A stretch of 64,000 bases of DNA from Flammeovirgaceae bacterium (GCA_020635915.1 JACJYU010000004.1:43230-107229), one strand, 5' to 3'; positions 17,159-27,136 are shown, numbered from the stretch's first letter. Made by a program: numbers and translations. Notes: generated from the letters alone by a model not told the origin.

Positions 17159-18685
17159 ATGGAGCAAAGATCGAAGTCATTGAGGCCAAGTTCCGCTTAC
17201 GGGGCAGGAAGTAAACCGGGAAAAGCGTTGGTAAGGGACATTACCGAAGGCCTTGGTAAACTTCCGCCTCAAGCACTTGATCTGGAAGAGGCCGTACTGG
17301 GCGCCTTGATGTTGGAAAAAAACGCGTTGACGGCCGTGGTTGAGTTCCTCCGGCCGGAGCATTTCTATTCCGATGCGCACAGTTTGATTTATGGGGCGAT
17401 CATTGACCTCTTCAAGGCCTCCGATCCGGTGGACATGCGCACGGTGGTGTCGCAACTGCGCAAAAACGGAAAGCTCGACCTGGTGGGCGGGGCCTATGCC
17501 ATTGCCGAGTTGACTTCCAAAGTAAGTTCTGCCGCCAACATCGAATACCACTCCAGGATCATCATAGAGATGGCCATCAAGCGCAATTTGATCGAGATTG
17601 CCTCCCAGGTCCACCACGATGCCTATGAGGATACCCATGATGTCTTTGAATTGCTGGACAAGACGGAGCAATCCATCTACCAGATAGCGGATGCCAACCT
17701 GAGGAAGAATTACGACAACATGAAGTCGCTGATGTTCCAGGCCACCCAGGAAATCCAGGAGAAGCGCAACCACAAGGATGGCCTTACGGGTGTGCCCAGT
17801 GGTTTCTCCCGCCTGGACAGGATCACTTCCGGGTGGCAAAAATCCGATTTGATCATTATTGCCGCCAGGCCCGGTATGGGCAAGACCGCGTTTGTGGTTT
17901 CGGCCCTGAGGAATGCCGCAGTGGATTTCAATTTCCCCGTGGCCATTTTCAGTTTGGAGATGGCCTCCATTCAATTGGTGAACAGGCTGATTTCCGCTGA
18001 GGCGGAACTGGAATCCGAAAAAATAAGGAAAGGCAACATCCAGGAGTTTGAGTGGCAGCAGTTGGTGCATAAGACCAACCGGCTTTCCACTGCCCCTATA
18101 TTTATTGACGATACCCCCGCCTTGTCCATTCTTGAGCTGAGGGCAAAATGCAGGCGGCTGAAAGCCGAGCATGACATTCAATTGATTGTGGTGGATTACC
18201 TACAGTTGATGAAAGGCGAGATCGGGGGAAACCGCGAGCAGGAGATCGCCTCCATTTCCAGGGCGCTAAAGGGGGTGGCCAAAGAATTGAACGTGCCGGT
18301 AATTGCCCTCTCACAATTGAGCCGCGGTGTCGAAACCAGGGGAGGGGACAAGCGGCCGCAGCTTTCCGACCTGCGCGAGTCCGGCTCCATTGAACAGGAC
18401 GCGGACATTGTCATGTTCCTCTACCGGCCCGAGTATTACAAAATAACGGTGGATGAGGATGGCATGCCCACGCAGGGAATGGCGGAGGCCATCATTGCCA
18501 AAAACAGGAACGGGTCGCTGGAAAATGTAAAGCTGAAGTTTATCGGCAAGTATACCAAGTTTACCGATTTTGACGGGCCTGCCCATGAGAACCCATTTTC
18601 CGGTATGATTACCAAAGAGAGCCGGCTGAACCGGTTTGACCCCCCTGAAGGGCCGCCCCCCCCTGACGATGAAACGCCTTTTTAG
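17159..18685 (+). CDS. dnaB: Replicative DNA helicase
   Basis: 508 aa from the ATG at 17159. The N-terminal DnaB domain (~33-140) is followed by the RecA-like helicase with Walker A ARPGMGKTAF (~236-245), Walker B LIVVDYLQLM and RNGSLENVKL near the end. No intein is present. It unwinds DNA at the replication fork in the cytoplasm. The 299 bp between it and the divergent Mur-ligase-like gene hold no other gene; an isolated TAGGTTTG at 17109-17116 fits a -7 element, without a clear -33 box. Confidence 0.97.
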   Translation: MEQRSKSLRPSSAYGAGSKPGKALVRDITEGLGKLPPQALDLEEAVLGALMLEKNALTAVVEFLRPEHFYSDAHSLIYGAIIDLFKASDPVDMRTVVSQLRKNGKLDLVGGAYAIAELTSKVSSAANIEYHSRIIIEMAIKRNLIEIASQVHHDAYEDTHDVFELLDKTEQSIYQIADANLRKNYDNMKSLMFQATQEIQEKRNHKDGLTGVPSGFSRLDRITSGWQKSDLIIIAARPGMGKTAFVVSALRNAAVDFNFPVAIFSLEMASIQLVNRLISAEAELESEKIRKGNIQEFEWQQLVHKTNRLSTAPIFIDDTPALSILELRAKCRRLKAEHDIQLIVVDYLQLMKGEIGGNREQEIASISRALKGVAKELNVPVIALSQLSRGVETRGGDKRPQLSDLRESGSIEQDADIVMFLYRPEYYKITVDEDGMPTQGMAEAIIAKNRNGSLENVKLKFIGKYTKFTDFDGPAHENPFSGMITKESRLNRFDPPEGPPPPDDETPF

Positions 18686-18882
18686 GGACCAACCATAACG
18701 CCAACGGGTGTTTGTGCAATTTGGCCATGGGCCCCAAGGTTGGAGGATAAACCTGAATTGTCTTTTTTATCTCCTAAACGATTTGTATATTAAGCATCAT
18801 GAAACCGCAATTTACATGCTTCGTGCCCAACGACATGATAATATTGGGCGCTTCCATATGACCACCTGAAATCCATTATTAA

Positions 18883-19875
18883 ATGAAAGCACTGTTATTG
18901 ACCGGTCCGGGAAAAATCGAATTAAAGGAAATCCCTGTTCCCGAGGTGACCTCGGGAAAGGCTTTGGTGAAAATGAAAGCGGTGGCGCTCAACCGAAGGG
19001 ACGACTGGATAAGGGAGGGAAAATACCCACGTATTAAATATGGTGTCACGCTGGGTTCGGATGGCGCGGGCGTTGTGGAAAAGGTTTATGACGAAGTGCA
19101 CAAAGCCTGGGAAGGCCAGGAGGTGGTAATGAACCCCAACATTGATTGGGGCCATGACCCTGAGGTGCAATCCAAAAACTACACCATACTGGGCATGCCG
19201 GTGAATGGGACCTTCACGGAATACATGTTGATAGAGGTGGACAGGCTGCACCATAAGCCCTTCCATATGGATTTCCTGCAGGCTTCCACTTTGCCGCTGG
19301 GGGGCCTTACTGCCTATCGTGCCCTTTTCAGGAGGGGTGGGCTGCGCGAGGGCAACAATGTGCTGATATCCGGGTTCGGGGGCGGTGTGGCACAATTTGC
19401 CTTTTTGTTTGCCCAGGCGGCAGGGGCCCATGTGTACATCACATCCGGTAGTGACGAAAAAGTGGAGAAGGCACTGAAAATGGGGGCCAAAGGGGCATTC
19501 AATTACAAGAAGCAGAGTAATTTTGAAGGCCTCTGGAAGACAAAAGGGGGCTTTGACCTGATCATTGACAGTGCCGGTGGCGACCAACTCAATAGCTACA
19601 TTAAAATATTAAGGCCTCACGGAAGGATCGTTTTCTATGGGGCCACCAACGGGTTGCCCAGTAAAATTGATTTATACCGGATGTTTTGGAACCAGCTCAC
19701 CTTGCAAGGCACCACCATGGGCAACGATACCGAGTTCAACGAAATGTTGTCTTTCGTGGGCAAGCACCAGATCAGGCCGGTCGTGGATTCCATACGGCCC
19801 TTTTCAAAAATCGCCACTTCATTTGCCGACATCACCAAGCCCAACAAAGTGGGGAAGATCGTGTTTCAGATATAA
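18883..19875 (+). CDS. Zinc-independent MDR-family alcohol dehydrogenase / quinone reductase
   Basis: 330 aa medium-chain dehydrogenase/reductase. The N-terminal GroES-like fold (~1-120) is followed by an NAD(P)-binding Rossmann domain with GFGGGVAQFAFLFAQAAGA and ITSGSDEKVEKA, and by DLIIDSAGGDQLNSYI. The structural-zinc cysteine cluster of classical alcohol dehydrogenases is missing. Substrate unknown. It stands alone, with a hairpin of AAGCCACGG/CCGTGGCTT (19932-19952) downstream but without a T-run. Confidence 0.85.
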   Translation: MKALLLTGPGKIELKEIPVPEVTSGKALVKMKAVALNRRDDWIREGKYPRIKYGVTLGSDGAGVVEKVYDEVHKAWEGQEVVMNPNIDWGHDPEVQSKNYTILGMPVNGTFTEYMLIEVDRLHHKPFHMDFLQASTLPLGGLTAYRALFRRGGLREGNNVLISGFGGGVAQFAFLFAQAAGAHVYITSGSDEKVEKALKMGAKGAFNYKKQSNFEGLWKTKGGFDLIIDSAGGDQLNSYIKILRPHGRIVFYGATNGLPSKIDLYRMFWNQLTLQGTTMGNDTEFNEMLSFVGKHQIRPVVDSIRPFSKIATSFADITKPNKVGKIVFQI

Positions 19876-19994
19876 CTTGCGCGACAATGTGGGGCCTTCA
19901 TTTGATCCAATAAACTACCAACAAACGACAAAAGCCACGGTGGCCGTGGCTTCATGGATGCCGGTTGTGGGCGCCCTGTGCAGGGCAACGGCCG

Positions 19995-20222
19995 CTAGAT
20001 GATTTTTGACGAATTCCGGACCCAGTCCCTGATTTGGGACTTCGTTTTTCCTGATTTGACCTGAAGCCGTCCAATGAGTTCATTCTCCCCCCGCGACATA
20101 AACTGTAGGTCGCTGATTGTAACATTGGGGAAATCCCTTTTTATCATCCCACGGAGTTTGCCCCAGTTGGCCCCTAGTTTAATCCTCGGTTTTTCCTGTT
20201 GTTTTTCTTCTTTTTGTTTCAT
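19995..20222 (-). CDS. CsbD-like stress protein
   Basis: 75 aa, hydrophilic. GANWGKLRGMIKRDFP and GRLQVKSGKTKSQIRDWV follow the pattern of the CsbD family (general stress proteins of Bacillus and many others: NWxxxxGxxK … DxLxGxxQxxxGxxK). The biochemical role of CsbD is unknown. It is paired with a YtxH protein 41 bp upstream, another family linked to general stress. Confidence 0.75.
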   Translation of the reverse strand: MKQKEEKQQEKPRIKLGANWGKLRGMIKRDFPNVTISDLQFMSRGENELIGRLQVKSGKTKSQIRDWVRNSSKII

Positions 20223-20263
20223 GATGGATTTAGTCGGTTTGGTATAAGACAGGCAGTCCTGCT

Positions 20264-20527
20264 TTACACCTTGATGGATTCCGTAAAATGGTCGATCCTG
20301 GACTTTCCATTCCGGGTGTACTCCTCGATCTTCTTGTTGTAGGCCTCTTTCATGGAATCCAAGGACTCATTTGCTTTCTCAATAAGCTCGTTGGCCAGCC
20401 GCTGTGACCCTGCTTTTAGTTTTTTCCTTGTTTTTTTACCGCTCCGGGGGGCCAACATTAACCCTGTGGCCGCGCCAAGGGCAGCCCCAATGAGAAAACC
20501 TCCCAGAACTTTTGTTTTGGTGTTCAT
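20264..20527 (-). CDS. YtxH domain protein
   Basis: 87 aa. A glycine/alanine-rich membrane segment (LGGFLIGAALGAATGLMLAP, ~8-27) is followed by SGKKTRKKL and an amphipathic, coiled-coil-like helix, the standard YtxH arrangement. Probably an inner-membrane small stress protein. It precedes the CsbD-like gene on the same strand. Confidence 0.85.
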   Translation of the reverse strand: MNTKTKVLGGFLIGAALGAATGLMLAPRSGKKTRKKLKAGSQRLANELIEKANESLDSMKEAYNKKIEEYTRNGKSRIDHFTESIKV

Positions 20528-20696
20528 AATGATTTGAAAGTTAAAATTATTTTTTCCTGAAACCTTCAGGACAATCCGATAAGGCGGAGAGTGCAGGCCT
20601 TCAAAACCGGTGCACGCAGTGGCAAAGGCCCCATGTCCGCCTGCTTGTATAACGCAGGTTTTGCCAAAATAGTTTGGGAAAACCGAAGAAAGGGGG

Positions 20697-21008
20697 TCAA
20701 TCCAATTCTTCCAGCAACTGCTTCAACTCCAGGGTGGCCTTGTGTTCGTTCTGCCGCTTTGCCATTTTTATTCCTTGCCCCAGAATAATCCTTGCCTCTT
20801 CCAACTTGTTTTGCCCCAGCAGCAATGACCCGGCCTGGTAATAGGTGGGAACGTAGTGTGGTATGTTTTTCACCAGTGCCAGCAGGATCGCAATGGCCTT
20901 GTTGGGGTCTTCGTCAGCCCACTCAAGCGCCAGGGCATATTGACTGAAGGGGTCGGCCGGGTCTTCGGCTATAAATTTCTCCAACAACTTTATTCGTTCC
21001 GTGTTCAT
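20697..21008 (-). CDS. Tetratricopeptide-repeat protein
   Basis: 103 aa without signal peptide. Helical repeats with TPR residues are seen in DPFSQYALALEWADEDPNKAIAIL-type units (~19-45) and in PTYYQAGSLLLGQNKLEEAR (~54-73), followed by a further helix. It is a small cytoplasmic scaffold-like protein of unknown partner, divergent from etfB. Confidence 0.75.
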   Translation of the reverse strand: MNTERIKLLEKFIAEDPADPFSQYALALEWADEDPNKAIAILLALVKNIPHYVPTYYQAGSLLLGQNKLEEARIILGQGIKMAKRQNEHKATLELKQLLEELD

Positions 21009-21114
21009 TTTAGTTTTTGTGGCCGGGCTTCCGATTTTAGGATTTTATACGCTATCTTGAGCCCAATTTAACAGGATTTGTTCAACGTTTTGATAATCAT
21101 TTTGTTGGTATAGT

Positions 21115-21846
21115 ATGAAGATTCTCGTTTGCATTAGCCACGTGCCCGACACCACCTCGAAAATCAACTTTGTGGACAACAACACCAAGTTTGATGCCAC
21201 TGGTGTCCAATATATTATAGGCCCCTATGACGACTACGCCCTGGCCAGGGCCATTGAACTGAAGGAGTCGTTGGGCGCCACCGTTACCGTTTTAAATGTA
21301 GGGGCGGCCGAAACCGAGCCCACTATCCGAAAAGCATTGGCCATTGGTGCCGATGATGCCATCCGCGTGGACGCTGTGCCCACCGATTCCTATTTTGTGG
21401 CCATGCAAATTGCAGCACAGGCGGAAGGGTACGATTTGATTTTGATGGGCAGGGAATCCATTGATTACAACAGCGGGGTGGTGCACGGCATGGTAGGCGA
21501 ATTGCTCGGGCGGCCTTCGGTGTCCCCCGTAATGAAACTGGACATCGAGGGCACCACCGTAAAGATGCAGCGTGAAATAGAAGGTGGCAAGGAATCCCTT
21601 GAGGCCTCCTTGCCGCTGGTGGCCGGATGCCAGGAGCCCATTGCAGAATGGAAGATCCCGAATATGCGCGGGATCATGTCGGCCAGGACAAAGCCTTTGA
21701 ACGTGGTGCAGCCCAAAGTGGTGGAGCCAACGGTGGTTTTTGAGAAGTATGAATTGCCGCCCCCCAAGGGAACGGTAAAAATGATAAGCGAAGACAATGT
21801 AGGTGAATTGGTAAGCCTCCTGAAAAACGAGGCCAAGGTTTTATAA
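21115..21846 (+). CDS. etfB: Electron transfer flavoprotein subunit beta
   Basis: 243 aa. It has the ETF beta fold with HVPDTTSKI near the N-terminus, ARAIELKESLGATVTVLNVG and the adenine-nucleotide segment LILMGRESIDYNSGVVHG. It forms a heterodimer with EtfA, encoded 20 bp downstream, which carries electrons from acyl-CoA dehydrogenases to the quinone pool. Confidence 0.96.
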   Translation: MKILVCISHVPDTTSKINFVDNNTKFDATGVQYIIGPYDDYALARAIELKESLGATVTVLNVGAAETEPTIRKALAIGADDAIRVDAVPTDSYFVAMQIAAQAEGYDLILMGRESIDYNSGVVHGMVGELLGRPSVSPVMKLDIEGTTVKMQREIEGGKESLEASLPLVAGCQEPIAEWKIPNMRGIMSARTKPLNVVQPKVVEPTVVFEKYELPPPKGTVKMISEDNVGELVSLLKNEAKVL

Positions 21847-21866
21847 AAGATTGAACAAGGAAAATT

Positions 21867-22820
21867 ATGGCAATATTGGTTTTTGTTGAAAGCGCGGACG
21901 GAAAAATAAAGAAGACTTCCCTGGAGGCCGTGGCCTATGCCCATGCCATGGGCGGCCCGGTGACGGCCGTGGTATTGGGGGAGGTGGAAAAGCCTGAATT
22001 GGAGGCGATAGGAAAATATGGTGCGGCCAAGGTATTGTCCGTGGCCGACAAAAGGTTAAACCAGGGCGTGATACAGGCCTATGCCTCGGTGTTGGCCCAG
22101 GCCATGGAGGCGGAAGGTGCCGATACTTTGGTACTGGCCAATTCCTCACTGGGCACCCCGGTGGCGGCCAACGTTGCCATTAAAGTAGGTGCCAGCCTGG
22201 CTTCCAATGTGGTGGCCCTCCCGGACACGGCATCGGGTTTTGTGGTGAAGCAAAGCATTTATACCGGAAAGGCATTTGCGCTGGTGGCGATGAAAGGCCA
22301 GAAAAAAGTGATTGCGATCAGGAAAAATGCCGTTGAGTTGAAGGAGTCGGGGAACGGTGCCGAAGTCAGTGAATTCAAGGCCAATCTTTCCGATGCGGAC
22401 TTTGGGGCCAAGATAACCGCCACGGACAAGGCGACAGGCGATATTTTGTTGCCGGAGGCGGAAATCGTTGTTTCGGGCGGGCGTGGGATGAAAGGGCCGG
22501 AGCACTGGGGGATATTGGAGGATTTGGCCAAGGCATTGGGCGCGGCCACGGCCTGCTCCAAACCGGTATCGGATATGGGCTGGCGCCCCCACCACGAGCA
22601 CGTGGGGCAAACGGGCGTGAAAGTGGCGCCACAACTGTACGTGGCCGTTGGCATTTCGGGGGCCATCCAGCACCTGGCGGGCGTCAACTCGTCCAAGTGC
22701 ATTGTGGTCATCAACAAAGACCCCGAGGCGCCCTTCTTTAAGGCCGCGGATTATGGCATCGTAGGGGATGCCTTCACCATAGTGCCCAAACTCACGGAAG
22801 CAATTAAGGCAGCAAAGTAA
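21867..22820 (+). CDS. etfA: Electron transfer flavoprotein subunit alpha
   Basis: 317 aa. The C-terminal FAD-binding domain is clear: VSGGRGMKGPEHW, the CSKPVSDMGW segment, HEHVGQTGVKVAPQLYVAVG and GAIQHLAG followed by INKDPEAP. It pairs with EtfB and acts in fatty-acid or amino-acid oxidation. Confidence 0.97.
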   Translation: MAILVFVESADGKIKKTSLEAVAYAHAMGGPVTAVVLGEVEKPELEAIGKYGAAKVLSVADKRLNQGVIQAYASVLAQAMEAEGADTLVLANSSLGTPVAANVAIKVGASLASNVVALPDTASGFVVKQSIYTGKAFALVAMKGQKKVIAIRKNAVELKESGNGAEVSEFKANLSDADFGAKITATDKATGDILLPEAEIVVSGGRGMKGPEHWGILEDLAKALGAATACSKPVSDMGWRPHHEHVGQTGVKVAPQLYVAVGISGAIQHLAGVNSSKCIVVINKDPEAPFFKAADYGIVGDAFTIVPKLTEAIKAAK

Positions 22821-22893
22821 ATTCAACTTATCTTTCCAAAGTTGAGGGGTTTATCATTTATTATTTAATTTCGATTTTAGAGCTGACGAACTG

Positions 22894-23493
22894 TTGAAAA
22901 AGATCAAACTTGAAATATTGGGCCTTTCCTCAAGTCAATCACAAACCGGATCGTTTGCCTTGGTGTTGGGGGAAACGGAGGGGAACAGGAGGTTGCCGAT
23001 AATCATTGGCATGTTCGAGGCACAGGCCATCGCGATAGAAATAGAAAAGATCATCCCCAACAGGCCTATGACCCACGACTTGTTCAAGTCGTTTGCCAAC
23101 AGTTTCAATTTTCACGTTGAAGAAATTGTAATCTCTGATTTAAAAGAAGGTGTCTTCTTTGCCAAGATTATGTGCACCGATGGCCTCAAAAAGCACGAGG
23201 TGGATGCCAGGCCCTCCGATGCCATTGCCATAGGGCTCCGTTTTGATGCCCCTATCTTCACTTACGAAAACATCCTGGCCGAAGCGGGCATCGTGCTTAC
23301 CGATGAGGAAGAAGAAGAGAAAGCCGAGCCGGCAAAAGAATCGAAAGTGAGGGTGAAGAAGGAAAAGCCTACTGGAGACGACTTTAAGAACTATTCCGTG
23401 GACAAGCTGAACGAACTATTAAAGGACGCCATCGAAAAGGAAAACTACGAGCGGGCGGCCAAAATCAGGGATGAGTTAAGCAAACGCAACTGA
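22894..23493 (+). CDS. Bifunctional nuclease-family protein with UvrB/C motif
   Basis: 199 aa. Residues 1-~135 belong to DUF151, the family of plant BBD nucleases and TM0160 (LPIIIGMFEAQAIAIE, HEVDARPSDAIAIGLRF). The acidic linker EEEEEKAEPAKE leads to a C-terminal UvrB/UvrC-type helix pair (LNELLKDAIEKENYERAAKI). The reading frame has no ATG: the best start is the TTG at 22894 (CTG at 22891 also possible), since the homology begins exactly there. DUF151 proteins have been described as RNA/DNA nucleases; the role here is not known. Confidence 0.88.
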   Translation: MKKIKLEILGLSSSQSQTGSFALVLGETEGNRRLPIIIGMFEAQAIAIEIEKIIPNRPMTHDLFKSFANSFNFHVEEIVISDLKEGVFFAKIMCTDGLKKHEVDARPSDAIAIGLRFDAPIFTYENILAEAGIVLTDEEEEEKAEPAKESKVRVKKEKPTGDDFKNYSVDKLNELLKDAIEKENYERAAKIRDELSKRN

Positions 23494-23503
23494 CCCTCCC
23501 ACC

Positions 23504-24814
23504 ATGGAGTATTTAAGGGGCTTCGCAGGATTGTTGTTCATCGTTGCGCTCGCTTTCCTTTTTTCCAATAACAGAAAAGCCATCGACTGGCGATTGGTGG
23601 GGGTAGGGATATTGTTGCAAATAGCGATAGGGGCGTTCATTGGCAAGGTGGAATTCGCCCAACAGGCATTCCTCTTCCTCAGCGAAAAATTTGTGGCCTT
23701 TCTGGGCTTTGCCCAAAAAGGGGCGGAGTTCCTGTATGGCGACCTGGCCAAAAACAGTACCAACGACCCCGCGGTAAGGCATAGCCTTGGTTTTCTTTTT
23801 GCTTTTCAGGCATTGCCCACTGTTATTTTTTTCTCGGCTATTTCGGCAGGCTTGTACTACCTCGGTGTCCTCCAAAAAATCGTTTTTGGGTTTGCCTGGC
23901 TTATGGCCCGGACGATGCGGTTGTCGGGGGCGGAAAGTTTATCGGCAGCGGCCAATGTGCTAATGGGGCAGACCGAAGCCCCCCTGTTGGTGCGGCCTTT
24001 TATCCCCCGCATGACTGCCTCGGAACTGCATTGCCTGATGGTGGGGGGCATGGCCACCATTGCCGGGAGCGTGATGGGGGCCTATGTGTCTTTTTTGGGC
24101 GGGGGAAACCCGGCCGAACAGGCAAAATTTGCCAGCTATTTGCTAAGTGCCTCTATTATGAACGCCCCGGCAGCCATTGTATTGGCCAAGGTTTTTATGC
24201 CCGAGGCCGAAAAAGAAAAAATCAACAAACAGTTGAAGGTAAACAGGGACCAGATGGGGGTGAATTTTATAGACTCCCTAGCCAGGGGCGCCACCGATGG
24301 ATTGAAGTTGGCGTTGAACATCGCGGCCATGCTGCTCGCCTTTATTGCCGTGATTTATGCCATCAATTGGGTGTTGGTGGACGGGGTGGGGGCGGCCACC
24401 GGCCTCAACCAATTTGTGGTGGAAAGTACTGGCGGGGCTTTCGATGGGTTTTCCCTGCAATATATCCTGGGCCAGGTTTTTCGTGTTTTTGCTTTTATGA
24501 TGGGCGTGGAGTGGGGCGACACGTTGCAGGTGGGGAGTTTGCTGGGCCAGAAAGTGGTGGTCAATGAGTTTGTGGCCTACCTGGACCTCGCCAAAATGAA
24601 CCAGGCCGGGGTGCTGAACGAAAAATCCTTACGGATAGCCACCTATGCCCTTTGCGGTTTTGCCAACTTCAGTTCCATCGCCATTCAAATTGGTGGGATT
24701 GGTGGCATGGCGCCCAACCGGCAGGGGGATATTTCCAGAATGGGTTTGCGCGCCATGGTTGCTGCTACCCTGGCCACGATGATGACGGCCACTATTGCCG
24801 GGGCCATCTTTTAA
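23504..24814 (+). CDS. Concentrative nucleoside transporter, NupC family
   Basis: 436 aa with about ten hydrophobic segments. It shows the CNT signature regions: LMGQTEAPLLVRPF (nucleoside-binding helix-hairpin), MTASELHCLMVGGMATIAGS, SASIMNAPAA, VEWGDTLQVGSLLGQK and YALCGFANFSSIAIQIGG. It takes up nucleosides with Na+ or H+ across the inner membrane. It starts 10 bp after the nuclease-family gene, so the two may be co-transcribed, a tempting link between nucleic-acid breakdown and nucleoside uptake. Confidence 0.95.
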   Translation: MEYLRGFAGLLFIVALAFLFSNNRKAIDWRLVGVGILLQIAIGAFIGKVEFAQQAFLFLSEKFVAFLGFAQKGAEFLYGDLAKNSTNDPAVRHSLGFLFAFQALPTVIFFSAISAGLYYLGVLQKIVFGFAWLMARTMRLSGAESLSAAANVLMGQTEAPLLVRPFIPRMTASELHCLMVGGMATIAGSVMGAYVSFLGGGNPAEQAKFASYLLSASIMNAPAAIVLAKVFMPEAEKEKINKQLKVNRDQMGVNFIDSLARGATDGLKLALNIAAMLLAFIAVIYAINWVLVDGVGAATGLNQFVVESTGGAFDGFSLQYILGQVFRVFAFMMGVEWGDTLQVGSLLGQKVVVNEFVAYLDLAKMNQAGVLNEKSLRIATYALCGFANFSSIAIQIGGIGGMAPNRQGDISRMGLRAMVAATLATMMTATIAGAIF

Positions 24815-24897
24815 CCATGGCCATTCGGTGCCACCTATCATATTTTTTTCCATGAGGGTTCAATTTTTTTGTAACTAGGCAAATATTTTCTTTTAGC

Positions 24898-27135
24898 ATG
24901 TACCGCTTTTCCGTAATTCCATTGCTTTTTGTTTTCTGCTCCGTTGCAATGTCGCGCCCTACCGACCCACGGCCCAGCTTTGTAATATACAAGACATCAG
25001 AAAAAATTGTTTTGGACGGTGTTTTGGATGAAAAAGCCTGGGAAAAAGCAGAATTGATGGACAAGCTGATGCAGCAATTCCCTTACGATACTTCTGCTTC
25101 CCGTGTAAGGACGGAATTCAGGCTCACCTATGACGATGACTTCCTCTACGTGTCGGCAGTGGCCTACGACAACAAGCCGGGGGATTATGTGATATCCTCC
25201 CTGCGCAGGGATTTCCGTGGGGCGGGGCTGGACGGGCTTGCCATCATCCTGGACCCCTTCCAGGATGTGACCAATGGTTTCTTTTTTGGCCTGAGCCCTG
25301 CCGGTGTGCAACGCGAAGGGCTTATATCAAACAGCTACATGCGTGGCACCGACCTCGACCTGTCGTGGGACAACAAATGGTACGGGGAGGCAAAAATAGA
25401 GGAAGGGCGTTGGACCGCGGAGATAGCCATCCCCTTCAAAACATTGCGCTTCAAGTCCGGCTCGAAGGCCTGGAACGTAAAATTGTACAGGCAGGACAGT
25501 AAGGAAAACGAGCGCTCCGTATGGCCTTGGACCCCGCGGCAATTTGAACTGGGGAACCTCAACTATACAGGCGAGATGATCTGGGACGAACCCCCGGTTG
25601 CGCCAAAAACCAACATCTCCTTAATCCCCTACCTGGCCACCAAAGGGAGCAAGGATTTTATCAAAGAAACCCCTACCAGCAGCGACTTCCAGGTAGGTGG
25701 CGATGCCAAGATTGCCGTCACCTCGTCCCTCAACCTGGACCTGACCTTCAACCCCGACTTTTCACAGGTTGAAGTGGACCAGCAGGTAACCAACCTCGAC
25801 CGTTTTGAAATATTTTTTCCCGAGCGCAGGCAATTTTTTCTTGAAAATGCGGATTTATTTTCTTCTTATGGGCACCCTTACGGCAAGCCGTTTTTTACCA
25901 GGCGCATAGGGGTGGCCAGGGACCCCAATACCGGGTCCAACGTGCAAAACCGGATCAACTTTGGGGCAAGGTTGAGCGGGAACCTGAACAAAAACTACCG
26001 TATCGGGTTTTTGCACATGCAAACGGAGTCCATTCCGGAAATTAGCGTGCCCACGTACGATTATACGGTGGCCACGGCACAGCGAAGGATCGGGTCCAAC
26101 TCCAACCTGCGCGCCATCTTTGTCAACAGGCAACGGTTCAGCACGGATTCTTCCGGTTTCCGGCTGGAAGGGTACGATTACAACCGGGTGTTGGGGGTGG
26201 ACTATAACTATAGTTTCCTCCAAAGTAAAATTACGGGCACCCATTTCTACCACAGGCAATTTACCCCCAACAAGGTGGATGGCCCTTTTGCCTATGGTTC
26301 TTCAATACTGTATAATTCAACACGCCTTAGCCTCACCTGGTGGCAACAAATATTTGGCAAAGGGTATGCGCCAGCCGTAGGGTATTTGCAACGGGCAGGC
26401 TATAAACGGTTTTCCCCGTCTGGTGAATACAGGTTTTTCCCCAATTCGGAGAAAATAATAAACCATGGGCCCAAGTTCGATATGGCCTATATATGGGATG
26501 ATGTCTACGGCTATACCGACCACGAGAACAAGATTGGGTACTCCGTTTTTTTCCAGGACAACGCCAGCCTTAGTGTTGACCTGAAGAATACCTACACCTA
26601 CCTGTTTTTTGATTTCGACCCTACCCGCTCACCGCAGGAGGTGATGGCCGTGCCATTGCCCGATTCCACCAGTTATCACTATACCAATGTGGAGGTGGGC
26701 TACAAATCCGACCCTCGGAAACTGTTTAATTATGAATTGAACCTGGTATCGGGCGAGTATTTCAACGGCTCCCGTACGGGCATACAGGGAAAGTTCAATT
26801 ACCGCATCCAGCCTTATGGCGTTTTGTCACTGGACATGAACTACAACAAAATTGAGCTTCCCGCACCGTACCAATCGGCCGATATCTACCTGATAAGCCC
26901 ACGGGTGGACCTTACCTTGTCACGTAAGCTGTTTTTCACCACTTTTTTCCAATACAACAGCCAGTTTAGCAATATCAATATCAACTCCAGGTTTCAATGG
27001 AGGTTCAAGCCGGTCTCCGATTTGTTTATCGTGTACACCGACAATTATTTTTATGACTTTGACATGCCACAACAGAACTTCAGCCCGAAAACCAGGTCAA
27101 TTGTGCTGAAGCTTACCTACTGGCTCAATTTGTAA
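24898..27135 (+). CDS. Secreted DUF5916 protein with CBM9-like N-terminal domain
   Basis: 745 aa with signal peptide (~1-20). The N-terminal ~200 residues fit the CBM9-like fold (LDGVLDEKAWEKA, TYDDDFLYVSAVAYD, WTAEIAIPFKTLRF). The rest is DUF5916, long and rich in alternating beta strands that end on an aromatic-rich strand (LKLTYWLNL), as expected for an outer-membrane barrel (inference). FFPERRQFFLENADLF is the family hallmark. Its function is unknown; a role in glycan or ligand handling at the outer membrane is often assumed. It ends 1 bp before the LOG-family gene. Confidence 0.9.
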   Translation: MYRFSVIPLLFVFCSVAMSRPTDPRPSFVIYKTSEKIVLDGVLDEKAWEKAELMDKLMQQFPYDTSASRVRTEFRLTYDDDFLYVSAVAYDNKPGDYVISSLRRDFRGAGLDGLAIILDPFQDVTNGFFFGLSPAGVQREGLISNSYMRGTDLDLSWDNKWYGEAKIEEGRWTAEIAIPFKTLRFKSGSKAWNVKLYRQDSKENERSVWPWTPRQFELGNLNYTGEMIWDEPPVAPKTNISLIPYLATKGSKDFIKETPTSSDFQVGGDAKIAVTSSLNLDLTFNPDFSQVEVDQQVTNLDRFEIFFPERRQFFLENADLFSSYGHPYGKPFFTRRIGVARDPNTGSNVQNRINFGARLSGNLNKNYRIGFLHMQTESIPEISVPTYDYTVATAQRRIGSNSNLRAIFVNRQRFSTDSSGFRLEGYDYNRVLGVDYNYSFLQSKITGTHFYHRQFTPNKVDGPFAYGSSILYNSTRLSLTWWQQIFGKGYAPAVGYLQRAGYKRFSPSGEYRFFPNSEKIINHGPKFDMAYIWDDVYGYTDHENKIGYSVFFQDNASLSVDLKNTYTYLFFDFDPTRSPQEVMAVPLPDSTSYHYTNVEVGYKSDPRKLFNYELNLVSGEYFNGSRTGIQGKFNYRIQPYGVLSLDMNYNKIELPAPYQSADIYLISPRVDLTLSRKLFFTTFFQYNSQFSNININSRFQWRFKPVSDLFIVYTDNYFYDFDMPQQNFSPKTRSIVLKLTYWLNL

Positions 27136-27136
27136 T

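Noticed and set aside
17177..18181. 334-codon open frame on the minus strand
   Set aside because: Fully antisense to dnaB, whose protein is conserved throughout; the frame has no recognisable domain.
19932..19952. Hairpin after the MDR gene as a terminator
   Set aside because: The stem is good but no T-run follows, so I do not call it a terminator.
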